Source: Apostichopus japonicus (Eukaryota; Echinodermata; Holothuroidea; Aspidochirotida; Stichopodidae). From it: DNA of 64,000 nt. Location: NCBI RefSeq assembly GCF_037975245.1, contig NC_092569.1:34820668-34884667 (forward strand). Direction: 5' to 3'. Made by a program: the position numbers and the translations under genes. Positions 47,880-58,800 of the stretch are shown here, piece after piece. The first letter of the stretch is position 1, and each line of letters starts with the position of its first letter. Under the pieces are notes generated by a model, which ran no database searches, had not been told where the DNA came from, and was given only the letters and a program-made list of their open reading frames with translations.

Positions 47880-49511
47880 GTGGTGTTATGTATCACCCTC
47901 CCTTTTCAGTGGCTGACCTGCCCATTCAGGTCAATGTAGTAGCAGTCCTGGATATTTCACTTATACCATTTGTAAACTAAATGAACCTACTCCAAAACAT
48001 CTTTCTCTTAATCGCTGCCCTTACACATCCTTCACCCCGGGTATGCAGTGAACCAATGTATCTGTCTTGCAAATAGGGGGAGGTAAAAAGCCTGCACACC
48101 CATTAACAGTGTTCGAAATTTCATTTACTTATGTTACCCAACTCCAAAACACCTTCCCTTTTTTCTTCAATCTGTACCCTTACCCATTCTCCATCTCGTG
48201 CTATGCAGACCCAATGCAAAATCAAATTGAGAGCTACCTCCCGTATTATTTGCATAGTTTTGTTACTTTAATTCACAACTGAAATAGACCTTGAACATTT
48301 TGATGCAATATCTGATGACAATAAACATACTGGTTAACATACACCCTACTTTTTGGACAGTGAAGCCTTTCCTGTTGTTTTAATGCAACTAGTCGGAGGG
48401 GGTTTTGGCCCTACTTTTTTCTATGACCTGTGCATTGTCGTAAAAGTTAGTATTCCTAAAGCATTAACTAATAAGTTTGCCTATATATAATGTTTCACCA
48501 CTCAAAATCATTTTCCTCTTTGTGTCCACTCCCACCCCCTACATCCCTGGCATGCACTGAAGCAATCCAAAATCACATTGGGGACTGCCTCCTTTATTGA
48601 TTGCATAATTTTGTTTCTTTCACACCAGATATAGACCTTCAAAACATAAGTGCTAAATCTGATAACACTAAATATATGTGGAGATTAATAAACACCCCTT
48701 TTTGGTGTGGGGGGGGGGGGCTGTGAATCATTTCCATTTGTTTTTTATACAACTAAGGGGAAGGGGGTGTGCTGCCTTTCCTTTCGTCTATGGGTTACCT
48801 GCACAAAGTTAGTATTCCAGGATAATGTCACACATAACTTTGCCTATATATGAATTTACACCACTCCAAAACATTTTACAATTTGTGTCCAGGGCCCACC
48901 CTTACCCATCCTCTCCCCCTAGCATGCTGTGAACCAAAGCAAAAACACATTGGGAGCTTCTTCCCTAAATAATTGCATAATTTTGTTTCTTTCACACCAG
49001 ATAAAGACCAGCCTACAACATTAATGCTATATCTGCAAATGCTAAATGTATGTAGAGATTAACATACACCTCAGTTTTGGGGGCTGTGAATTATTGCTCT
49101 TTATTTTCTTCATGCTGTTAATGGGAGGGGGAGTGCTGGCCTTCCTTTTATTTATTTGAAACCTGACGTTACATCAAAGTTAGTATTGTAGGATATCTTT
49201 CTTAATGTTACACAACTTTGATACATGTTCTCCCTTGTGTCCAGCCCCACCCTAACCTCCCCCTCCTCCAACCATTGCGTGCAGTGAAGCAATGCAAAAT
49301 ACTATTGGGAGCTGCCTCCCTTATCTATTGCATTTCTTTCTTTTACACCATATATATACCTTTAAAACATAAATGTCATATCTGATAACACTATATATAC
49401 ATATATATCTTTATAGGTTAACATACACCCCATTTGTAAGGACTGTGAATAATTTCCCTTTGTTTTGCATGCAGTTCATGGGACATGGTGTCCTACCCTA
49501 CCTATTGTCTA
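47880..49511. repeat. Tandem ~360-bp repeat array, segment 2
   Basis: About five units. TTGCATAATTTTGTT anchors lie near 48,245, 48,600, 48,970 and 49,325 (spacing about 357-371), followed by TTTCACACCAGATATAGACC, CTGATAACACTAAATATATG and GGTTAACATACACCCC. Each unit also has GGTTACCTGTACATTG-like and CTCCAAAACAT words. It belongs to the same family as 38,900-40,315. Confidence 0.88.
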
Positions 49512-49519
49512 TGGGTTAC
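49512..49519. repeat. Left 8-bp target-site duplication of hAT-type element 1
   Basis: TGGGTTAC, repeated exactly at 51,759-51,766 immediately after the right terminus. Confidence 0.85.
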
Positions 49520-51758
49520 CAGTGGCGGAGCGTCCATGCAGTCAGGGGCGGATGCCCCCCCCCCCCCCACTGACTCACTCAAATGAACTGCTGGCGCCCT
49601 TTTCAGCTATTTACCACTTTTTACTTACTTACTGCCTCCCAATCATTCTTCCCCGTCAATCCGTCTACTATCCCCCCCCCCCCTCCCCCACCGAACCTCG
49701 TTCGTTAAAGGAATATCTAATGATTAGAGACACTTTTTCTAATGTTAAATCAGCAAAGAGCAAGCAAAAATGATTTTATCACTAAGATTTTTTTTAATTT
49801 CTTAGTTACACTGTCATTTAACTTCCCACTCAATCCTACACTCCCTGATACCCTTCCATCCCAATGTAGGAAACTTCATCATTACACGCAGCACGCAACG
49901 ATCTTTGTTCTACTTAATTGATCCTAACTGAGTCTCTCAACTTAAAAGCATATTTTTTTCCAAATAGATTAGTGAAAGTTACACAGTTTTAAGTAATAAA
50001 TTAGAAGCATCTCTTTGTTAAAGCATTGTATTATCGGCCTAGTCTTCCGATAAGCGTAACTTAGGGTTGAAAGAAATGAGTGAGAGCAGGCAGTATATAT
50101 TAACTTACATATATATATATATTTTCAAATCTCTAATTGAACGAATTATCAGCCCCCAGGTTACATCGTCATTTATCCCTCCCCATTCTGCCCTACCCTT
50201 CTTCACCTCACACACTCCGCTCCTAGGGTTAAAATAATCAGCGAGAGCAGGCAGTAATGATATTTACTAACATTAATGAAATTTTTCAAATCTCATTTAG
50301 GACGAATTATTAGGTCCCCCTGGTAACATCATTTACCCCCCCCCCCCCCAGTCTCCTCTACCCTTCCTCACACTCACCGCTCCTCTTGAACCTAATAGGC
50401 CTATATGAGATATCCTCGTAAAGCGTGATCATCTAGGTCCCTCATTAATCTAATACATGGGAGGAACTCGAAACTTTCTAATTCCTTATCCGCATGTTCC
50501 AAGCTTTCTCCAAGAAAAGAGTTACAGTACCTATTACTCAGATGTTATGTAAATAATTAAAAACAGCCTCCCTCCTCATAAAACGTGATGATCTATGTCC
50601 CTCATTAATCTAAAGCATGGATGAACTCTCAACTTTAAGCATATTCCAAAGTTTTTCCACAAAAGAGCTACAGAACCTACTACACACAAATAAGTAAATG
50701 TCACTGGACGGCATCCGTAGGGACATCGTTTTTTTGGTCCACATTTGAGTTTTCATCATATCTTTAATCTGCTTTTCATACATATCTTTTAATGTGATTG
50801 TTATAATGACCACATCTAAGGACTTTTGAGTCGTATTTCTGTATCCAGTGGAATTGTCTCGCTGAGATATAAAAGGATGCATTTTCCGTACGTTTTCACG
50901 GTAGGCCCCTCTGTTCAAGGTCAATGCACGACTATAACATAAGGTCCACTACGTGCGGATATTGGTCTCCATTTGCCACTATTGCAATAAACCCAACCGA
51001 GCAACGTATCTACGGTGTCTCTTAAAACACATCATTATTAACGAAGTCGAAAAGAATTTTTAGTCTCTTTGGTGTCATTTTGAAAGTATTTCTGATTACA
51101 TTATGTACAGATTCGCCCTCCCTTCTTTTCTATGAGAAAGGTACATATGGGAAACATGACAATGACCGTGATAAAATCAATTTCAAGATTACTAGCGATC
51201 AAATCGCTCAATTTGTTTCAAAAAATGGTTGAAAAGTGACATGAATTCCTCCTCATACATTCATTTTATTTGAGCATGTTGAACGCTTGCGATAACATGT
51301 CATAACAAATCATTGCAGACGCTCACCCAAACCGTTAAAAAAATACCGCCTCTCCCCCTTCTCTTTCTACACTGCGCTCCCAACAGTGGCGGAGCGTCCA
51401 TACAGTCATGCGGATGCCTCCCCCCCCCCCCCCGACGGACTAAAATGGACTGCTGGCGCCCTTTTCAGCTATTTACCACTTTTTACTTATTCGCGATTAT
51501 TGACTTTTTTATTGCGCTCTCATCTACCTATTGACATTTGTCACATTTTGTTGGCGATGACACCTATTTATTCTTCGTTTATCTGCAAATTAGCAAAGCC
51601 CGGAAAGGGCATTTCCGGCGATCTAGGGAGTATCTTTACTCAAAAAATTTCTGTGCTCTCCGCGCCAACCTGTGGTGGCGCTCCTCTTAGATGAAGTCGA
51701 AAGCGCCCATACAGACCATTCTCGCCCCCTCTGACCAATACCCTTAGCTCCGCCACTG
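49520..51758. mobile_element. hAT-type non-autonomous DNA transposon 1 (2,239 bp)
   Basis: Termini CAGTGGCGGAG and CTCCGCCACTG are perfect 11-bp inverted repeats, flanked by a perfect 8-bp duplication, as for the hAT superfamily. It interrupts one unit of the tandem array, whose sequence resumes exactly at the duplication. A second copy of the left end (CAGTGGCGGAGCGTCCATAC, from 51,384) lies near the right end. Imperfect internal tandem duplications occupy about 50,040-50,700. No transposase frame is recognised. Confidence 0.88.
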
Positions 51759-51766
51759 TGGGTTAC
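51759..51766. repeat. Right 8-bp target-site duplication of hAT-type element 1
   Basis: TGGGTTAC, identical to 49,512-49,519. Confidence 0.85.
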
Positions 51767-52129
51767 CTGTACATTGCATCAAAGTTAGTATTCCAGGAAA
51801 TTTCACTACAATAGCTTTGCCTATACTGTACTGTTTTAACACCCCACTACACTTTCCCCTTTGTATCCAGTCACCACCCTTACTCCCACCCCCCCCCCGC
51901 TCCAACCACCACTGCCATATAGAAGCACATTGGGAGCTGCCACCTTTATCGATTGCATAATTTTGTTTCTTTACACCAGATTTAAACCGTACAAACATAA
52001 GTGCGATATCTGATAACACTATATATATAGAGGTTAACATACACCTCATTTTTGTTGGGGTGGGGGGTGGTGGTAGCTGTGAATCATTTCCCTTTTTCAT
52101 GGAAGTAAGGGGAGGGGGTGTTACCTTCC
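51767..52129. repeat. Tandem ~360-bp repeat array, segment 3
   Basis: Continuation of the interrupted unit plus one more anchor near 51,949 (TCGATTGCATAATTTTG, then CTGATAACACTATATATAT and GGTTAACATACACCTC). Confidence 0.85.
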
Positions 52130-53594
52130 CAGGGACGTCGCTAGAGAGGGTGTGAGGGTGTTTCACCCCCCCAGTCTTGTAAAACTGACGATAGTTGTAA
52201 AATTTGAGTGCTACAATCTGAATTTCCCACTGTCGCAATCTGATTTTTCCGACTGTCGCACTCTAATTTTCATACATTCTTGTAATTTTTGAGTGATCTA
52301 AATTTTTCAGTCAAAATTGACCTTTAACCAGTCAATACACTCACTCTCATTGTTCCCAGAACTAAACTGAAAACCTATGGCGACCGTGCCTTTCCATCAG
52401 CCGGGCCCAAGCTCTGGAATGGTCTGCCCATATCTGTGCGGAGTTCTCCCACTCTCAGTCAGTTCAAGTCTTGTTTGAAGACTCATTTTTTCAAGTTGGC
52501 GTTCTATTAGGGTTGTACAGCGCTATTGAATACTCTGTAGATTTTAGCGCTTTATAAGTTCAAATTATTATTATTATTATATTTACCACGTTTTCCTTGT
52601 CAAATTGAGAAATTGTGTCTCGCGATCCTTATACTCCACCATACAAAATTTTGTATGATATTAAATATTCTAAAAAAAAATGCTTAATAGAACTACTGTG
52701 CTACGTAAACAGGTAAAAAACACTCAATGCTAATCTACGGAAGCTTAAAAGTGCCATCAACATAAGAAAAACTTTGCCCCATAAGGTGAAATTTTCAGTA
52801 AATTGTTTAGATAACAAGATAAAATCTGATCAAAAGACAGAAAAATGTTGGATTGCTCAGATGCTTTAACTGAGCAATTGAACAATTTTCTAAAAAATGT
52901 TTAATTGGCAACTTATCATATCTCGTGAATTGGACATTTTGCTACAAAATGTTCAATTGTTCACTGCATTCCATCTGAGCAATTGAAACATTTTCTGCAA
53001 AATGTTTAATTGACAACTTATCGTATCTCGTCAACTCAACATTTTTCTGCAAAATGTTTAAATGTTCACTTCATTCCAAACGCTCAGTTGGAATGAAGTG
53101 AACAATTGATTTTTTTTCATGTGAGTGATAAATAGCCCCCCCCCCCCCTAAGAAAATAATATTTAGCGCGCTAGGAAAAAGCACTGCATTTTTTGGTAAT
53201 TCACTATGTCGTCGAATATAATTTGTTGAAAAAAAAATATATAGATATTTTCCCCTTTGTTACATTAACATTTGTAGTTAGAAGTCTATGTAGCCTATCA
53301 AGGAGATAACTTATACTCAGTTGCTTACTTGCTTAACCAGAGTGATTAATAAGTTTGTGAAGTGAGGGCCAGTGGTACAAATGTACCGAAAAAAGATCGG
53401 AACAAAAGTGCAGTCGTGAAAGATAGGGCACGTGTCTGGCTGACACTGACCGTATCGTTGGCGAGTAGTGCGGGGGGGGGGGGGGTGGGGGTACAAGGCA
53501 GCAGTCAGAATTTTCTGGCTCCAAAAACCCATCCAGTTGGAATTTCAGCCACTTCCCCCCTCCCCCCAATTATCAGGCCTTAGCTACGTCCCTG
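52130..53594. mobile_element. hAT-type non-autonomous DNA transposon 2 (1,465 bp)
   Basis: Ends CAGGGACGTCGCTAG and CTTAGCTACGTCCCTG are near-perfect inverted repeats. The flanking 8-mers TACCTTCC and ACCCTTCC agree at six of eight positions, consistent with an aged hAT duplication. Array sequence (CTTCCTTTCGTCTTTGG) resumes after it. Inside are an L2 3' fragment, repeated TGAGCAATTGAACA / AAAATGTTTAATTG words (about 52,850-53,110) and C/G runs at about 53,137 and 53,471. Confidence 0.7.
52330..52580 (+). pseudogene. 3' end of an L2/CR1-like LINE nested in hAT-type element 2
   Basis: Reads RTKLKTYGDRAFPSAGPKLW, then NGLPISVRSSPTLSQFKSCL and KTHFFKLAFY with a stop. This is the usual C-terminus of L2-type ORF2, followed by GCGCTTTATAAGTTCAAATT and an (ATT)n tail. 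It is a typical 5'-truncated insertion. Confidence 0.82.
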
Positions 53595-53689
53595 ACCCTT
53601 CCTTTCGTCTTTGGTAATCGGTACATTAATGTCATAGTTAGTATTCCTGGATATTTCACCAATAACTGTGCCTATTTAAAGTGTTACAC
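53595..53689. repeat. Tandem ~360-bp repeat array, segment 4 (short)
   Basis: CTTCCTTTCGTCTTTGG, GTTAGTATTCCTGGATATTT and TTACACCACTCC are array words. The unit is then swollen by the CT-rich minisatellite. Confidence 0.75.
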
Positions 53690-54690
53690 CACTCCCCTGT
53701 GTGTCCAGCACCTTCCACCGCCTCACACACACCTCCCCCCCCCCCCCCCTCCCGACTCACCTTCCACTTTCCACCGCCTGGCACGCACCTTCCACCGCCT
53801 CGCATACACCTTCCACCCCCCTCCCACTTACCTCTCCCCTGCCTCACCTTCCACCGCCTCGCACACACCTCCTCCCTCGCACTCACCTTCCAACGCCTCG
53901 CACACACCTCTCACCACCTCGCACAAATCCACCCCACTCACCGTTCCCCTGCCTCACCTCCCCCCTAGCACTCACCTTAACCCCCTCCCACTCACCTTCC
54001 CCCTGCCTCACCTTCCACTGCCTCGCACGCACTTCCCATCCCCTCGCACACGCCTTCCACCCCCTCCCACTCACCTCCCCCTGCCTCACCTTCCCCTCGC
54101 ACTCGCCTTCACCCCCTCCCACTCACCTCCCCCTGCCTCACCTTCCACCGCTTCGCACGCAACTTCCATCCCCTATCCACCTCGCACTCACCTTCCGCCG
54201 CCTCGCACGCACCTCTCACCACGTACATCGCACCCACATTCTACCCCCTGCCTCACCTTCCACCGCCTCGCACCCATCTTCCATCCCCTCCCACGCACCT
54301 TCCACCCCTTGCACTCACCTCCCCCACACTCACCTTCCACCGCTTCGCACGCACCTTCCATCCCCTATCCACCTCGCACTCACCTTCCGCCGCCTCGCAC
54401 GCACCTCTCACCACGTACATCGCACCCACATTCTATCCCCTGCCTCACCTTCCACCGCCTCGCACCCATCTTCCATCCCCTCCCACGCACCTTCCACCCC
54501 TTGCACTCACCCCCTCCCACTCACCTCCCCCTGCCCCACTTTCCACCGACTCGCACGCACCTTCCACCCCATCCCACTCACCTTCCACCGCCTCGCACCC
54601 ACCTTCCATCCCCTCGTTCACACCTTCCACCACCCCCCACTCACCTCCACCCCTGCCTCACCTTTCACCGCCTCGCACGCACCTCCCCCC
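53690..54690. repeat. CT-rich minisatellite of CACCTTCCACCGCCTCGCAC units
   Basis: About 1 kb built from ~20-30-bp variants of CACCTTCCACCGCCTCGCAC and CCCCTCCCACTCACC. A higher-order duplication of about 198 bp is evident (about 54,147-54,345 against 54,345-54,543). It lies where other array units have a short C-rich patch, so it probably grew from that patch. Long frames exist on both strands (351 codons on plus) because the unit lacks stops; I do not call them genes. Confidence 0.88.
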
Positions 54691-54860
54691 CCCCCTTGGC
54701 ATGCTGTGAACCAATGCAAAACATATTTGGAGCATCCTCCCTTATCGATTGCATAATTTTGTTACTTTCACACCAGATATATAACTTGACAGCATTGGTG
54801 CAATATATAATAACACTAAATGTATGGTGGTAAACAAACACCCCGAAAATGGGATATGAA
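54691..54860. repeat. Tandem ~360-bp repeat array, last unit
   Basis: TGCTGTGAACCAATGCAAAA, TCGATTGCATAATTTTG and TTTCACACCAGATATATAAC identify it as the end of the array. Confidence 0.8.
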
Positions 54861-55077
54861 AAGCGCTCTGGGCATATGTTAACCGAAAACCGAAATGGAT
54901 ATACCGTTCCCTTATGGGTAATAACCCCTAAATAGTTTTGCCATCATATACCCCCTGGTATGTGACAAGTGGTATACAAGGTACAACATGACACCCCTAC
55001 CATGGTGTTTGGTCACATGTCCAAAAGGCAATTTATACCCCACTTAGAAGGGTGTAAACATATGCCCCAATCCAGTG

Positions 55078-55114
<37 letters not shown>

Positions 55115-55315
55115 TATACATATCACCCAATGTTTAGTTAGTAGTTCTACGGCAAATCTGATAATGACTTCATATAAATATAATATAAAATGTGTGTGTG
55201 TTTCCTAACGAGCAAGAATCGTTAAGAATCCACTTTCACGCAATTGTTAATTGTTAAGGGTGAGGGTTGACTATGAGGGATGCAACACATTTAGGAAAAC
55301 TTGACAATTCACCTT
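54861..55315. other. Interval leading into gene B 3' flank
   Basis: A (TA)n tract lies at about 55,079-55,111. From about 55,112 it aligns with gene A flank at about 9,130. Nothing else is recognised. Confidence 0.5.
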
Positions 55316-55321
55316 TTTATT
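55316..55321 (-). terminator. Candidate poly(A) signal of gene B
   Basis: AATAAA on the minus strand, about 190 bp after the stop, conserved in position with gene A. Confidence 0.4.
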
Positions 55322-55513
55322 TTGATTCTTTTGTGAGACTCATGTAATATTCAATTTTCAAACTTTCAAAGAACAGTAAGATGGTTTCTATTAATAATTT
55401 CGGACATTAATATCTTCTCATTCTCTTAGAACATTAATTATTTGTCGAATCGTCCTGATTGTAATGTTTGCTGCATGCTTTTTGGGCAACGTGTTATTTA
55501 TACAGTGCTTTGT

Positions 55514-55866
55514 CTACACCGGTCGTATTTTCATATCTGTGCTTTGTAGGCTACATCCATAACTGTTCAAACTATTACTAAACCAGAACATGAATGTTCC
55601 TCGAGTAGAGCCGTCGTAGTCTCCGTTGAGGTGAGAAGGAGCGCAAATCGCACAGTTGTCGCTGCCAACGGGAAAGTTACAGCAATACTCGCGACATTGA
55701 GATTGACAATCAGAAGGATTATCATTATTACGGAAACAGTCATGGTAATCGAATAACCACCAGGCTCCTCTGTGTCTCGCAGCACAGTCGTATGTGCTCC
55801 ATCCATCGTTATCCCGGTCTTTTGTACTGAATTGTTTATTGTTGCTACGGGACATCGGATTATTAC
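55514..55866 (-). CDS. Gene B last exon: C-terminal FReD with cysteine-rich insertion
   Basis: Starts GNNPMSRSNNKQFSTKDRD, keeps DNDGW and GAWW, then has an insert with FRNNDNPSDCQSQCREYCC, then SDNCAICAPSHLNGDYDG, and ends TDMKIRPV. The insert shares only scattered Cys with gene A. A second variable patch is TFMFWFSNSL (gene A: TNIYWDSYSL). Surrounding residues are nearly identical in the two genes. Confidence 0.92.
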
Positions 55867-58800
55867 CTGCAACAAACGAGACAGAGTACTTAAACCGGTC
55901 AATTTATAAACTTTGAACAAATTCAACATCGGATAAAAGTTAGAGGGCAGTGCGTTTTGTCCTAACAAGATGAACACGTCAATTCCGAGTATTTTATAGT
56001 TTTTTTTGTGCTCAATATTTAGGATACATAAGTAGGTATTTTGTCTTTGCAAGGATATTGTTACACTTATTTTTTGTTCCGTTTAACCAAATACTAGATT
56101 TGGGTTACTAGAGTCGCTCTTTATGTTATATTTATTTATCGGCACTTATTTACAATACTATTCATTCATTTATTTATTTGATTGTTATTTCTAAGTTCAC
56201 AACTGATTAGTTTCCTACTCTATCGAAACTCTAGTTATATATTTCTTGTGTGTGTCGATGTTAAATCTTATAATTAGTTGAATAATATTATGTTTAATTT
56301 AATTTGCCTAACCAAATTTTCATTTCTCCCCCTATTCAACCCAGTGCTTACTTTTTTCTTGTACCACGTAGGCAAACTTCAATGCGTTTTATAAGAATTA
56401 AGTGCTACAGGGGAAAACGTCACATGATCCTCCATGGTTGGCATATGTTTCTGTCTTTCTGCGTTTCCTAACTGACGAATCGTTCCAGAATTATGTATGC
56501 GTCGATGATTAGAACATGAACTACTCACCTACATCTCCACTGTATGATCCAATTGATAGTCGATACTTGTCTGCCTCGTTATTAATACTAAAAGTCGAAT
56601 AGACGGCGTATTTCGGTGATGAGTCGGAGTCCCTTAGATCAATACGAAGCTGGTACGTTTTCTGGTTGGTCATAGAGTAGATATATTTATTACCTAGCCA
56701 GTGGTCATGATTTTTATCACCGAAACCGTTCTTGTAGTCCGACCAACCGCGATAAAAGTCAACGGATGCACTCGATCGTCGCTGGATAACCTATGAAATG
56801 AGAAAAAAGTTAATCCAACTATATGATATAGTAATCCGTAAGAGCATAACATTCAACGCCGTAAATTGTTAACAAAGATATGGATACTGTGAAAGTGAGA
56901 TAATTTACAAGAGTGGTTTGTTTCTTGATTTTGGTTCTTCCTAAAATGGTCAAGTTCATCTCAAAGAGATCTGCAGTGCATCATTTTGAGGAATGTAAAG
57001 TATAATGTGGACAGTTCAGAATATAAGTCTTAAATTGTTTGCAAAACTCACCGTCCATCCTCCTCCGTTACTTTCCATCTCACAGTAAACCTGAATACCG
57101 CGTGGCCAACCATCAGGGTAAATGGTGTAAACTCCATCACTGCGTGTACCGGAAACATAAAGCTCGTGGCAATCTTTTGGGACCACCTCGCGGGTGCACG
57201 TCACTCCGTCCCCTTCGTAGTGTGTATTGCAGTAACATTCACGGACACCGCTCCTCGTATCGCAGGTTGCATGATCACTACACTGGTAACTCTCATCTAC
57301 AAGCCGGTTGTTCCTACAAGTTGATTTTCGTGTACATCTTAGATTGATGTAAAAGTGGCCCTCCTAATTTAAGACATTCAGCGAAAATAAAAGCAACAAC
57401 TAATAAATAAATTATAATTTGGCGGTTGTCACAGTTAAATGTACATAATTTCAACGGTAAGTGACGAAAGATTAATCCCTCGAATGATCTAGGTATGGGC
57501 TTGAACCTTAAAGATGAACGATAGTGATTTTTCAGCATAGACGAAAAAATACAATTTTATTCAAGAGTATTCTAGTTGGTTTCCATATTACACATGTGAA
57601 AATTCAAGTCAATCCGATGTTGGGAAAGGCTTAAAAAAAAATCCTAAATTCGTTGATTTTTTAAACAAAAATTGGGCTTTTCGTGAACAGCGATATGATG
57701 ATCACATGATCTACAGTGACATGTGACGTCATTATGATGATAACAAAGTGAGCTCGTCGTAGTGTACTTCAGCAGTGTGCACTTAGTGTGTAAGTTTAGT
57801 TGCAACCTACTCTATATTGGACTCGACAAACAACCTAAACCAGAGAGGACATTTGATACACTGCGTGAGACATTTAACGGTCTAATTTTAATAAGGTGTT
57901 ATTGTTCCTGCTTTTTCTTGTCGTTTTAGTGAAGCCGACTGCCCCAATGTAAATTACGGAATAATCGGTCATAGAGCCATCTCGGGCCCAATTGAAATTT
58001 GCGTGTGGCAAGGTCACTAAAGTAAAAAAAGTTTGAAAGATTGATGCTATTATGCCGCATTATTTATATATATCCCGATAAATGCAACAGTAAATGTTGG
58101 AACTGGAAGACATGTCAGACGTGAACAACCTAATGACTATGTGAGGAGAGAATCCACGTGCAAATTTCAATTGGGGCATGGACGTCGCTTAGGCAGAGTT
58201 TTTTGGGCAGAGATGTGTTCATACCCTCCAAACCACTTTAAATGGCGGAGTGTATAGCCTAGTGGTTAACGCCGGCGTCTCACAGTCATGAGATCCCCGG
58301 TTCGATTCCCCGCCGACAGCAATGTGTGTCGTCTGGCAAGGGTGTTGTTCAATAACAACTTCCCGACATGGACGTTAAATGGATGTGTGCCGAGAGATTG
58401 GCTTCGGTCAGCTTGCGAGTCTACAAGCCTCCATGGCTTCTTTCGCGAGTTCCTGCTTGCGGGAAGATCACATATACATACATACATACATACATACATA
58501 CATACACGCATACATACATACATACATACACACACACATACATACACACATACATACATACATACATGTAATACGAATAGGAAATGTGTGTATGCTCGAG
58601 CGAAACAAAACATCGTGTAAGTATTACTTACGGTAGCGCACTCTGTCACTTATGTTTGCACAGTGTGAAAGTACCTTTTGCGGACCTACGTGAAGTTGGG
58701 CTAGAATACGATTCCTCCTGAAGCCCAAACCACGAGGCATGCATGTGAATAAACACAATAGGCATTGCATGCAGTGAGAAATTTGTTCGAGCTAGACTAA

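Noticed and set aside
53701-54756. 351-codon open frame, the longest in the window
   Set aside because: It lies entirely in a CT-rich minisatellite; the unit lacks stops on several frames and both strands, and there is no domain or splice logic.
58241-58320. Functional tRNA gene
   Set aside because: It has A- and B-boxes and acceptor pairing, but is followed by a SINE body and microsatellite tail and lacks a normal anticodon loop.
58288-58649. Open frames with Thr-Tyr-Ile-His or Cys-Val-Tyr repeats
   Set aside because: Products of the SINE body and its (CATA)n tail.
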